13,048 nucleotides of DNA from contig DNAS01000064.1 of assembly GCA_003485185.1 (NCBI GenBank), positions 13,872 to 26,919 of the forward strand, given 5' to 3'. This DNA is from Phycisphaerales bacterium. GTDB lineage: Bacteria > Planctomycetota > Phycisphaerae > SM23-33. A program made the position numbers and the translations under genes. This document shows, piece after piece, positions 1 through 6,764 of the stretch (the stretch's first letter is position 1; every line of letters begins with the position of its first letter). The notes under the pieces were generated by a model that ran no database searches, was not told the DNA's origin, and saw only the letters and a program-made list of their open reading frames with translations.

Positions 1-384
1 TCGGCCGGGCAATTCGAACTGACGTATCGCCCGCCGCGCGACGGCGTCTACGCGGTCCGCCTGCTCGCCCGCGACGCGCAGGGCAAGGAGATCGGCTCCG
101 ACGAGATGTCGCTGACCGTCGAGAAGCACTCGACGGAGATGGACAACACGGATCGCGACGACGGCCTGCTGACCCACCTGGCCTCCCGCAGCCAGGGCGC
201 CTGCGACGACCTGACGCGTCTGCCGGAGATGATCGACCGTCTGGTGGAGCGTTCCGCCGCCCTGGCGCCGCCCGCGCCGCAGTCCCGCCAGTACGCGCTG
301 TACCACTTCCCCGTGCTGTTCGTGCTGTTCGTGGCGCTGCTGACGGTCGAGTGGCTGCTCCGCCGGAGCTGGCAGCTTCATTGA
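1..384 (+). CDS. C-terminal part of a large membrane protein (planctomycete VWA/glutamine-amidotransferase-like type)
   Basis: The reading frame is open from the first base, so the gene begins upstream; 127 residues are visible. The first ~40 residues read as a beta-rich domain (FELTYRPPRDGVYAVRLLA), like the Ig-like or macroglobulin-like modules of cell-surface proteins. An acidic, helical stretch follows. A single hydrophobic helix (about residues 104-119) ends in LLRRSWQLH. This architecture, with a terminal helix followed by RR and a short tail, is what I recall for large planctomycete membrane proteins with VWA or class I glutamine-amidotransferase-like domains near MoxR/BatA-type genes. 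That assignment is inference, because the diagnostic domains lie outside the window. The positive-inside rule puts the bulk of the protein outside the cytoplasm. The next gene has its own promoter, so this is probably the end of a transcription unit. Confidence 0.65.
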   Translation, partial: SAGQFELTYRPPRDGVYAVRLLARDAQGKEIGSDEMSLTVEKHSTEMDNTDRDDGLLTHLASRSQGACDDLTRLPEMIDRLVERSAALAPPAPQSRQYALYHFPVLFVLFVALLTVEWLLRRSWQLH

Positions 385-433
385 GATCGCGCCTCCGCCG
401 TCTCGCCTTCGCCCGGGCCGCAAACGGTTTCCG

Positions 434-463
434 TTGACCTGCGCAAAGTCCGCCCGGTAAGAT
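434..463 (+). promoter_or_regulatory. Sigma-70-type promoter of the DUF2752/lipoprotein operon
   Basis: The -35 TTGACC lies at 434-439 and the -10 TAAGAT at 458-463, with an 18-bp spacer. The predicted start near 470 gives a leader of under 20 nt, just enough for the AGGA at 477-480 before the ATG at 488. A short inverted repeat (AACGG-TTT-CCGTT, 423-435) overlaps the first bases of the -35 and could be an operator or chance. The rest of the 385-487 gap shows nothing else. Confidence 0.5.
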
Positions 464-487
464 ACTCCCTTTCACGAGGACGGATTC

Positions 488-961
488 ATGCAGTTGGACA
501 TGGCCCAGGTCGCCTTTCCGCCGGGCGGGCGTTCTTTGCCCTTGCGGCTGCAAGGACTGGCGGTGGCGACGGCGTGCGGGGCGCTGCTGGCTGCGGCGTG
601 GTCGCTGTCGCCGCAAGCGGGCGGAACCGGCACGCATGTGCAGATGGGCCTGCCGGGCTGCTCGTTCCTGGCCAGGACCGGTTATCCCTGCCCGAGTTGC
701 GGGCTGACGACGTCGGTTTCGGCTGCGGCGCACGGGCAATGGGACCTGTCGCTGTCGGCCCAGCCGTTCGGACTGGTGCTGTTCGTCGCGGCCGTGGGAG
801 GAGCGCTGCTGGGCGCGGCCCAGGCCGTCACGGGGCGAGCGATGTTTCGCCGCCTGAAACCGTCCTGGCGATGGGTCTGGACGGGGGGCTTGGCGATGTT
901 CACCGGGTGGGGTGTAAAGCTCGCGGCGGGTCTTGCCGACGGCTCGCTCCCGCTTCGCTGA
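488..961 (+). CDS. DUF2752 family membrane protein
   Basis: 157-residue membrane protein. The family mark is C68-P-S-C71-G-L-T-T, preceded by C58 in GCSFLARTGYPCPSCGLTT, the core motif of DUF2752. AQPFG at residues 91-95 sits where the family usually has NPLG or similar. Hydrophobic segments fall at about 21-41, 94-114 and 129-147, so the cysteine motif lies in the loop after the first helix. The biochemical role of DUF2752 is unknown; the CxxC pair suggests metal or thiol chemistry, which is only inference. AGGA at 477-480 supports the ATG at 488; an in-frame ATG at 500 is a weaker alternative. A 39-bp gap leads to a lipoprotein gene with no visible terminator or promoter, so the three genes to 2307 look like one operon. 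Confidence 0.85.
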   Translation: MQLDMAQVAFPPGGRSLPLRLQGLAVATACGALLAAAWSLSPQAGGTGTHVQMGLPGCSFLARTGYPCPSCGLTTSVSAAAHGQWDLSLSAQPFGLVLFVAAVGGALLGAAQAVTGRAMFRRLKPSWRWVWTGGLAMFTGWGVKLAAGLADGSLPLR

Positions 962-1000
962 CAGGCTGCGGACACCGCGTTTTTCCTTGGCGGAGCCATC

Positions 1001-1642
1001 ATGAACAAGAGACTCCTGTTGTCGCTGTTGCTGCTGGCCTGCCTGGCCGGCGGTTGCAAACCCCTGGGATACTTGGCGTACCTGCTCGCCCCTGACCTCG
1101 GAAAGGTCACCGTGCCCGCGGAGTTCGACCGCCTCCAGGGAAAGAAGGTCGCCGTCGTCCTGTTCACCGACGAGGCCACCCAAGTCGATTACCCCTTCGC
1201 GCGGTGGACCCTCTCGCAACAGATCGAAGCCGCCCTCAAGGCGAACGTCCGCAAGATCGACGTCGTTCCCATCCAGCGGGTCATCCGCTACCAGGACGAG
1301 AACATCGAGTGGAATTCGGTCGATCGGACGCGCGTGGGCAAGGATCTTGGCGCCGACTACGTGCTGTATGTCGCCGTCGAGGAATACAGCACGCTCGAAC
1401 CGGGCAGCATGAGCCTCTTCCGCGGGCGGATCAGCGCCCGTGCCAGCGTGTTCGACACCTCGCTGGCCGAACGCGCCGCCTGCGTCTGGCGAAGCAAACC
1501 GATCCGCGTCATCTACCCGGAGAGCACTCCCGCTCGCCTGGCCCAGGACGACCGCGAAATCCGCTACCGCGCGGAACAGTTGTTCGCCCAGGAACTGGTC
1601 CGCAAGTTCTACACCCACAAGGTGCCCAAGGAGCAGGGATGA
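1001..1642 (+). CDS. Putative outer-membrane lipoprotein, first of a tandem paralogous pair
   Basis: 213 residues. The N-terminus MNKRLLLSLLLLACLAGGC is a lipoprotein signal with lipid-acceptor cysteine C19; the lipobox is slightly off consensus (LAGGC). The mature part opens with a beta strand (GKKVAVVLFTDE) after a short linker, then VDYP and a helix (WTLSQQIEAAL), and later VGKDLGADYVLYVAVEEYS. The alternating strand/helix pattern, with a central GADYVLYV strand, recalls the small alpha/beta fold of LpoB, CsgG and GNA1162-type lipoproteins. That is a resemblance by pattern, not a proven family. GGAG at 992-995 supports the start. Its stop overlaps the next start (ATGA), and the downstream protein shares its layout residue by residue. 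I do not recognise a function; a periplasmic scaffold or envelope-complex role is the reasonable inference. Confidence 0.8.
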   Translation: MNKRLLLSLLLLACLAGGCKPLGYLAYLLAPDLGKVTVPAEFDRLQGKKVAVVLFTDEATQVDYPFARWTLSQQIEAALKANVRKIDVVPIQRVIRYQDENIEWNSVDRTRVGKDLGADYVLYVAVEEYSTLEPGSMSLFRGRISARASVFDTSLAERAACVWRSKPIRVIYPESTPARLAQDDREIRYRAEQLFAQELVRKFYTHKVPKEQG

Positions 1643-2307
1643 GCATTCGAAAGGCATTCCTGGCCGCGACGCTGACGGCTGCGATGTTCGCCACCGGCGG
1701 TTGTGCCGTCTTCTCCTGGTTCGTGGCCCAGTTCGCGCCGCCCCAGAAGGTCAAGGCCCAGTTCACGCCCCCGCCCGGAAAGAAGATCCTCGTCTTCGTG
1801 GACGACCCGTTCTACAAGGTGGACTACGAGCCGCTCAAGGTCGAACTGGCCAACCGCATCAGCCAGCGCCTGGTCGCCAACAAGGTCGCCGCCGCCACGA
1901 TCCCCTACGACCGGTTCATCGACCTGCTCGCCGCCACGCCCGATTTCAACCGCCTGCGGGTCAGCGAGGTCGGAAACCGCCTTGGCGCCGACATGGTGCT
2001 CTATGTCCAGATCGACCGGTTCTCGCTGAGGGACGATCCCGCGAACCCTTTGTGGCACGGCCGGTTGCACGCCACCGTCCGCCTGGTCCGCTCCGACGCG
2101 CCTCAGAACGAGGATCTGCGTCTCTGGCCGCTCGACCGCAAGGAAGGCTATCCCGTGCCCGAGCAGACGATCCCGGAATCCGCCAACACTTCGTCCACCT
2201 ATGGCGCCGAACTGTCCCGCCTGCTGGCCGACGGCATGGCCGACCGGATCGCCAAGCTGTTCTACGAACATACCGTTCCTGTTGGCTCGGAAGAACCGAG
2301 CGAATAA
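1639..2307 (+). CDS. Putative lipoprotein, paralogue of the preceding gene
   Basis: 222 residues from the ATG at 1639, which overlaps the upstream stop as ATGA and has AAGGAG at 1628-1633. The frame stays open upstream to about 1204, but that part lies antiparallel in meaning to the real upstream gene and has no signal sequence, so 1639 is chosen. The signal peptide ends in MFATGGC with C22 as probable lipid acceptor; T at -3 is a weak lipobox. The paralogy to the previous protein is direct: GKKILVFVDD versus GKKVAVVLFTDE, KVDYEPLKVELANRI versus QVDYPFARWTLSQQI, VGNRLGADMVLYVQID versus VGKDLGADYVLYVAVE, and GRLHA versus GRISA. The pair therefore arose by tandem duplication with much divergence, and translational coupling suggests a fixed ratio, perhaps a hetero-oligomer. 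Function unknown. Confidence 0.8.
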   Translation: MSIRKAFLAATLTAAMFATGGCAVFSWFVAQFAPPQKVKAQFTPPPGKKILVFVDDPFYKVDYEPLKVELANRISQRLVANKVAAATIPYDRFIDLLAATPDFNRLRVSEVGNRLGADMVLYVQIDRFSLRDDPANPLWHGRLHATVRLVRSDAPQNEDLRLWPLDRKEGYPVPEQTIPESANTSSTYGAELSRLLADGMADRIAKLFYEHTVPVGSEEPSE

Positions 2308-2389
2308 TCGCCCCGCGTTACGTCCGTAAGTGATTATTCTAAATGGGATTAAGCTCACACGGAGCCAGGGGTAAACCCAATCGCCCCGC
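2306..2389 (+). repeat. Direct repeat of AATCGCCCCGC, two copies 73 bp apart
   Basis: AATCGCCCCGC occurs at 2306-2316, overlapping the stop of the second lipoprotein gene, and again at 2379-2389. The DNA between is AT-richer than the surroundings and contains TTACG-TC-CGTAA and GGG-TAAA-CCC mini-palindromes. It looks like a control or terminator region, but no convincing hairpin plus T-run was found. Confidence 0.35.
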
Positions 2390-2441
2390 ATCCTGTAGTA
2401 TGTCCGCCGTATGATTTCTGCCCCTCCAACCCTATCCCCCC

Positions 2442-2469
2442 TTGACAGAATCCCCTTATGCAGTACAAT
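2442..2469 (+). promoter_or_regulatory. Strong sigma-70 promoter of the 78-residue membrane peptide gene
   Basis: The -35 TTGACA (2442-2447, perfect) and -10 TACAAT (2464-2469, one base off TATAAT) are separated by 16 bp. It is the closest match to the bacterial consensus in the window. Transcription would begin near 2476. Bases 2308-2441 upstream hold only the repeat noted above and no credible gene. Confidence 0.75.
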
Positions 2470-2475
2470 CACTCC

Positions 2476-2567
2476 TGAGCCTAGAGGAATGTGAGCTGCG
2501 AGGACCGTGAGGGCGAGCCTCCAAGTCGCACCAAGCCTCTGACGTAACTCTGGATGGGAGCGAGGGT
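2476..2567 (+). other. 92-nt leader of the small membrane peptide mRNA, possibly structured
   Basis: This lies between the predicted transcription start and the ATG at 2568. It is purine-rich with several GAGG and CCTC blocks that can pair in more than one way (for example GAGG near 2500 with CCTC near 2519 or 2534). GGGAG at 2556-2560 is the likely ribosome site and could be hidden by the CCTC blocks. I do not recognise a known riboswitch class. Confidence 0.35.
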
Positions 2568-2804
2568 ATGCGGAAATCGATTCTTTTGCGCGTGGCTGTT
2601 TTTGTCGTCATTTGCGCCGTCAGTATCCTGACCGCCTCACAGACGTTCGGCACGGGGGCGGATTCCGGCGCCACCCAACCGATTGCCTCCGCACAAGGAA
2701 CGCAATACGCGCCGGAATGGGCGGTTACAGGCATCGTCCTCGCCGGCACCGCGATCTTCCTGCTGCGTCCTCGCCGACGCGCGATTGTAGCGCCTCCTCG
2801 CTGA
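2568..2804 (+). CDS. Small exported membrane peptide with a PEP-CTERM-like tail
   Basis: 78 residues. A positively charged start (MRKSILLR) leads into a hydrophobic signal segment to about residue 28. A polar, low-complexity stretch (residues 29-48, rich in G, A, Q, S, T) follows. The tail reads P49-E50-W51, a hydrophobic helix (52-66), then R67, R69-R71 and a short end. Motif, single helix, then arginine cluster is the layout of exosortase-type sorting signals such as PEP-CTERM, here with PEW in place of PEP. Whether it is truly sorted is inference. After processing almost nothing would remain but the linker, so it may act as a small membrane peptide. GGGAG at 2556-2560 supports the ATG. It stands alone between a near-consensus promoter and a strong terminator. 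No homologue is recognised. Confidence 0.65.
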   Translation: MRKSILLRVAVFVVICAVSILTASQTFGTGADSGATQPIASAQGTQYAPEWAVTGIVLAGTAIFLLRPRRRAIVAPPR

Positions 2805-2846
2805 TCCACCCTGCCGCAAACAGCCGGGTAGGGTATGAAGATAAAA

Positions 2847-2889
2847 AGGGCCGGATCCTCGTTATGGAGGATTCGGCCCTGGCGTTTTT
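2847..2889 (+). terminator. Rho-independent terminator, possibly bidirectional
   Basis: A 14-bp stem (2847-2860 with 2867-2880, one G-U pair) with loop GTTATG is followed after four bases by five Ts (2885-2889). It lies 42 bp after the stop of the small peptide gene. The run of As at 2843-2847 gives a T-run on the other strand, so minus-strand transcripts could also end here. Confidence 0.88.
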
Positions 2890-3071
2890 CCGCGAGCGGT
2901 TTTCTTCCCCGCCCGCGAATCCTCTCCACCGCCTCAGGTTCTCTGGCGAAGGGCTACTTGTTCTCGTTCTCGCCTCCGCACCACTATAGCGCTGCCGGGA
3001 GAAAACGCGGGCCCGGCGGAGAATTTTCTTCGCGCGTTTCCGCGCCATGCGGATTCGTTTTGAGGCGCGTC
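2890..3071. other. Gene-free stretch with hairpins, possible small RNA on the minus strand
   Basis: Together with the terminator and dnaE leader this makes a 335-bp stretch (2805-3139) without a credible protein gene. A 9-bp stem (2891-2899 with 2909-2917) pairs fully only in a minus-strand RNA, with one G-U pair; in a plus-strand RNA that pair is A-C. GGCGA/TCGCC near 2945-2974 can also pair, and a TATAGT hexamer on the minus strand lies at 2988-2983 without a good -35. A minus-strand transcript would run into the terminator's A/T tract at 2847-2843. A third inverted repeat, CGCGCC/GGCGCG (3041-3046, 3064-3069), sits just before the dnaE -35. No known RNA family is recognised. Confidence 0.25.
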
Positions 3072-3100
3072 TGGACCAGCCGCCGACGCCCTGATATACT
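3072..3100 (+). promoter_or_regulatory. dnaE promoter
   Basis: The -35 TGGACC (3072-3077) and -10 TATACT (3095-3100) are exactly 17 bp apart. Predicted start is near 3107, giving a leader of about 33 nt. No strong Shine-Dalgarno is visible; the best is a weak GAGCACGGA-type stretch before the ATG at 3140. Confidence 0.6.
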
Positions 3101-3139
3101 CGCCCGCCGGACCGACACCCTTCGAGCACGGACGCAGTC

Positions 3140-6100
3140 ATGGACGGATTCGTTCACCTTCACGTTCACTCGCACTACTCGCTGCTGGACGGCGCCAACC
3201 GCATCAAGGACCTGGTCACGCAGGCGGCGGAACTGAAGATGAACTCCCTGGCGCTGACCGACCACGGCAACCTTTTCGGCGCGGTGGATTTTTACACAGC
3301 CGCCCAGGCCGCGGGCGTCAAGCCCATCCTCGGCATGGAAGCCTACATCTCGCCGACGACGCGCTTCGACAAGTCCATGGGCAACATCCAGACGGCGGCG
3401 TATCACCTGCTGCTGCTGGCGATAAACGATACCGGCTGGAAGAACCTGCTGAAGCTCTCCAGCAAGGCGTACCTGGAAGGGTTCTACTACCGCCCGCGGA
3501 TCGACCGCGAGCTGCTGGCGGAATTCGGCGAGGGGCTGATCTGCACGACCGCTTGCCTGGGCGGCGAGGTGCCGTCGGCCCTGCTGGCTGGGCAGACGGA
3601 CTCCGCGCGGCGGATCGCGAGGGAGTACCTGGAGATCTTCGGGCCCGAGCGGTTCTTCCTCGAGATCCAGAACCAGGGCATCGCCGACCAGGACCGCGTC
3701 AACCCGATGCTGGCGGCGCTGGCCGACGAGCTGGGCGTGGGCCTGGTGGCCACCAACGACGTGCATTTCCTCCGGCGCGACGACAAGAAGGCCCACGAGG
3801 TTCTGACGGCCATCTCCACGGGCAAGACCCTCGCCGCGGGCGGGGCGCTGGAATACTCGCCCGAGCTGTACCTCAAGAGCCCCGGCGAGATGCGCCAGGC
3901 AATCGCCCAATGGCCTCGGGCGGCCGACAACACGCTCAAGATCGCCGAGATGTGCGACGTGAAACTGGACTTCGATTCGAAGCACCTGCCGACGTTCCCC
4001 ACCCCGGCCGGGCAGACCCCCGACGCCTGCCTGCGCGAGCTGGCGGAGCGAGGCCTGCGGAAGCGGTTCGCCGGGCGCGACGTCCCACCCGAGTACGCCG
4101 AGCGCCTGGAGCGCGAACTCCAGGTCATCGCCGAGAAGGGCTACAGCAGCTACTTCCTGATCATTCACGACTTCGTCGAGTTCGCCAAGCGGCACAGCAT
4201 CCCCTCGGCGCCGCGCGGCAGCGGGGTGGCCACCCTGCTGGGCTACGCGCTGGGCATCGCCGACGTGGACCCCCTGCGGTACGGCCTGCTGTTCGAGCGA
4301 TTCACCGACCCGCAGCGCGAAGAGGCGCCCGACGTCGACATCGACATCTGCCAGGAGGGGCGCGGAAAGGTCATCCAGTACGTCCGCGAAAAGTACGGGC
4401 ACGTCGCGCAGATCATCACCTACGGGACGCTCAAGGCCCGCGCGGTCATCCGCGACGTCGGGCGCGTCATGGACATCCCGCTGGCCGAGGTGGACGCCAT
4501 CGCCAAGCTCGTGCCCGAAGGCCCGAAGGTCACGCTGACCAGCGCCCTGGAGACCGAGCCCGACCTGCGCAAGCTCCACGAGAACGACCCGCGCGTGCGG
4601 CAGGTGCTGGATTACGGCCTGCGCCTCGAGGGGCTCGCGCGGCACAGCGGGGTGCACGCGGCCGGGGTGATCGTCTGCGACGAGCCGCTGGACAACTTCG
4701 TGCCGCTGCTCCGCCAGGCCGACAGCGACGACGCCATCACCCAGTGGGACGGACCCACCTGCGACCACATCGGGCTGATGAAGATGGACTTCCTGGGCCT
4801 GCGGACGCTGACAATCCTCCAGCGCGCCCGCGAGATGGTCCGCGCGCGGACCGGGAAGGACATCGACCCCGAGAAACTCCCCCTCGACGACCAGCGCGTC
4901 TACGAGCTGTTCCGCGAGGGGCGAACCGACGGCGTGTTCCAGTTCGAGTCCGACGGCATGAAGGGCGTCCTGATGCAGATGCAACCGACGCGCATCGAGG
5001 ACCTGATCGCCGCCAACGCGATGTACCGCCCCGGGCCGATGGAGCTGATCCCCTCCTACTGCGCCCGCAAGAACGGCGCCGAGCCCGTCCCCAGTGTGCA
5101 CGAGCTGGTGGACGACCTGCTGGCCGAGACGCACGGCATCATGGCCTACCAGGAGCAGGTCATGCAGGTGCTCAACCGCCTGGGCAAGATCCCGCTGAAC
5201 CGCGCGCTGACGCTCATCAAGGCGATTTCCAAGAAGAAGGAAAGCGTCATCGCCTCGGAACGCCCGAACTTCCTCGAAGGCGCGCAGGCCAACGGCATCA
5301 GCCGCACCAAGGCGGAAGAGCTGTTCGAGCTGATCCTCCGGTTCGCCGGATACGGCTTCAACAAGGCCCACTCGACGCGCTACGCGATCGTCGCGTACCA
5401 GACGGCGTACTTCAAGGCGCACCACCCGCGGGAGTTCCTCGCCGCCACGCTCACCTACGAATGCGTGGACACCGACAAAGTGGTGCAGTACATGGCCGAG
5501 GCGGAGCGCATGGGCGTGAAGATCGCCCCGCCGGACATCAACACGTGCACCGCGGAGTTCACGGTGGACGGCGAGCAGGTGCGGTTCGGGCTGTCGGCCG
5601 TCAAGGGCGTGGGGGGCAAGGCCGTCGAGGCAATCCTCGCCGCCCGTGGGCAGGGAGGGGCGTTCGCCGACCTGTTCGACTTCTGCCGGCGCGTGGAGCT
5701 CCGCGCGGTCAACCGCGCGACCATCGAGGCGCTGGTCAAATGCGGCGCGTTCGACGCCCTCGGCGCCACCCGCTCGCAGATGATCGCCGCGCTGGACAGC
5801 GCCATGCAGATCGGCCAGGCGGCAGCCGCCGACCGGCGCAGCGGGCAGATGAGCCTCCTGGGCATGATGGGCGGCGGGGAGCCGGACGTCGCACAGTTCC
5901 CCGACGTCGAACCCTGGTCGGAAGCCCAATTGCTCGCGGCCGAAAAGGAGACCCTCGGCTTCTACGTCACCAGCCACCCGCTCGTGAAATACGGGCGCGA
6001 GCTGACGAGCCTGTCGTCGCCCGCGCGGGCGGCGCTGGCTCGCCTCGACGAGTTCCCCGCCGGCACGCCCGTCACCATCGGATGCATGATCGCCCAGGTC

Positions 6101-6700
6101 CGCCCCACCTTCACCAAGAAGGACAATCGCAAGATGGCGATGCTCACGCTGGAGGACCTGACGGGCAAGGCCGACGCCGTTGCCTTCCCCGACACCTATG
6201 ACCGCCTGCACGAGCTGCTGACGCCCGAGAGCATCGTCTTCGCGGTCGGCACGATCGACAAGCGCCGCGAGCGCCCGAACCTGCTCATCGACAACCTCAT
6301 CCCCATCGACCGGGCCGTCCATGAACTGACCGCGCAGGTGACGCTCCGCCTGGGCCCGCGCCTTTCCGACGCGGCCCTCGTCGAGCAGCTCAAGGCCCTG
6401 CTGGCCCGCCACAAGGGCGACACGCCGGTGGCGCTGGAGGTGACGGCTACCACCAGACCCGATGTGCGCGTCGAGGTCCGAGCCGCGCGCGAATGGTTCG
6501 TCAAACCGTCGCAGGCGCTGAACGGCGAGCTGGCGGCCCTGCTGGAAGAGCAGAACGTCGTCCTGCGCCCCAAGACCCCCAACGGGAACGGCTGGCGAGG
6601 CCGCGGCGGGCGACGGTTCGACGGAAAGGCGCCTCTGCCCGTCCGCAGCCACACCGGCGAATCCGGCGAAGTCTCCGCCGCCGTCACGCGCTTCAATTAA
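3140..6700 (+). CDS. dnaE: DNA polymerase III alpha subunit
   Basis: Replicative DNA polymerase, 1186 residues, full length for DnaE (E. coli 1160). The N-terminal PHP domain keeps its apparent metal ligands: H8, H10, D41, H42, E67, H89, C139, D207 and H209. Palm motif PDVDIDICQEGR carries catalytic D400 and D402; the third aspartate is D550 in MKMDFLGLRTL. FQFESDGM, AMYRPGPMELIPSY, IMAYQEQVM and GYGFNKAHSTRYAIV (from 737) are classical. A helix-hairpin-helix follows near 815-870, then an internal clamp-binding motif Q903-M-S-L-L and an OB fold (about 976-1055). The end is glycine/arginine-rich (WRGRGGRRF) and probably disordered. DIDICQEGR rather than DIDFC...RR fits my memory of planctomycete DnaE. 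The intact PHP site suggests intrinsic 3'-5' proofreading, as in Thermus-type DnaE; that is inference. Confidence 0.98.
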   Translation: MDGFVHLHVHSHYSLLDGANRIKDLVTQAAELKMNSLALTDHGNLFGAVDFYTAAQAAGVKPILGMEAYISPTTRFDKSMGNIQTAAYHLLLLAINDTGWKNLLKLSSKAYLEGFYYRPRIDRELLAEFGEGLICTTACLGGEVPSALLAGQTDSARRIAREYLEIFGPERFFLEIQNQGIADQDRVNPMLAALADELGVGLVATNDVHFLRRDDKKAHEVLTAISTGKTLAAGGALEYSPELYLKSPGEMRQAIAQWPRAADNTLKIAEMCDVKLDFDSKHLPTFPTPAGQTPDACLRELAERGLRKRFAGRDVPPEYAERLERELQVIAEKGYSSYFLIIHDFVEFAKRHSIPSAPRGSGVATLLGYALGIADVDPLRYGLLFERFTDPQREEAPDVDIDICQEGRGKVIQYVREKYGHVAQIITYGTLKARAVIRDVGRVMDIPLAEVDAIAKLVPEGPKVTLTSALETEPDLRKLHENDPRVRQVLDYGLRLEGLARHSGVHAAGVIVCDEPLDNFVPLLRQADSDDAITQWDGPTCDHIGLMKMDFLGLRTLTILQRAREMVRARTGKDIDPEKLPLDDQRVYELFREGRTDGVFQFESDGMKGVLMQMQPTRIEDLIAANAMYRPGPMELIPSYCARKNGAEPVPSVHELVDDLLAETHGIMAYQEQVMQVLNRLGKIPLNRALTLIKAISKKKESVIASERPNFLEGAQANGISRTKAEELFELILRFAGYGFNKAHSTRYAIVAYQTAYFKAHHPREFLAATLTYECVDTDKVVQYMAEAERMGVKIAPPDINTCTAEFTVDGEQVRFGLSAVKGVGGKAVEAILAARGQGGAFADLFDFCRRVELRAVNRATIEALVKCGAFDALGATRSQMIAALDSAMQIGQAAAADRRSGQMSLLGMMGGGEPDVAQFPDVEPWSEAQLLAAEKETLGFYVTSHPLVKYGRELTSLSSPARAALARLDEFPAGTPVTIGCMIAQVRPTFTKKDNRKMAMLTLEDLTGKADAVAFPDTYDRLHELLTPESIVFAVGTIDKRRERPNLLIDNLIPIDRAVHELTAQVTLRLGPRLSDAALVEQLKALLARHKGDTPVALEVTATTRPDVRVEVRAAREWFVKPSQALNGELAALLEEQNVVLRPKTPNGNGWRGRGGRRFDGKAPLPVRSHTGESGEVSAAVTRFN

Positions 6701-6744
6701 CACCCTGCTCCCGAATCCGTCGCGAGGAGTGCCGTGTGATTCAT

Positions 6745-6760
6745 CGCGGGAATTTCCGCG
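6745..6760. terminator. Weak hairpin between convergent dnaE and sulfatase genes
   Basis: CGCGG-GAATTT-CCGCG forms a 5-bp stem in the 64-bp gap between the two stop codons. A perfect 12-bp palindrome CGCGAATTCGCG (6768-6779) lies next to it inside the sulfatase's last codons. Neither has a T-run, so intrinsic termination is doubtful. Confidence 0.25.
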
Positions 6761-6764
6761 CCGG

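Noticed and set aside
1204..1638. Upstream extension of the second lipoprotein gene
   Set aside because: It overlaps the first lipoprotein gene in another frame, is arginine/proline-rich, and would bury the signal peptide; the ATG at 1639 has a good AAGGAG.
2476..2567. Cyclic di-GMP (GEMM) or mini-ykkC/guanidine riboswitch in the small-peptide leader
   Set aside because: Some short likeness (GCACCAAGCCTC; ACCG-type loop) but the conserved cores and stems could not be assembled.
2930..2990. Short minus-strand reading frame ending GENENK-stop
   Set aside because: An in-frame stop lies only ten codons upstream and there is no usable start; too short to be a gene.
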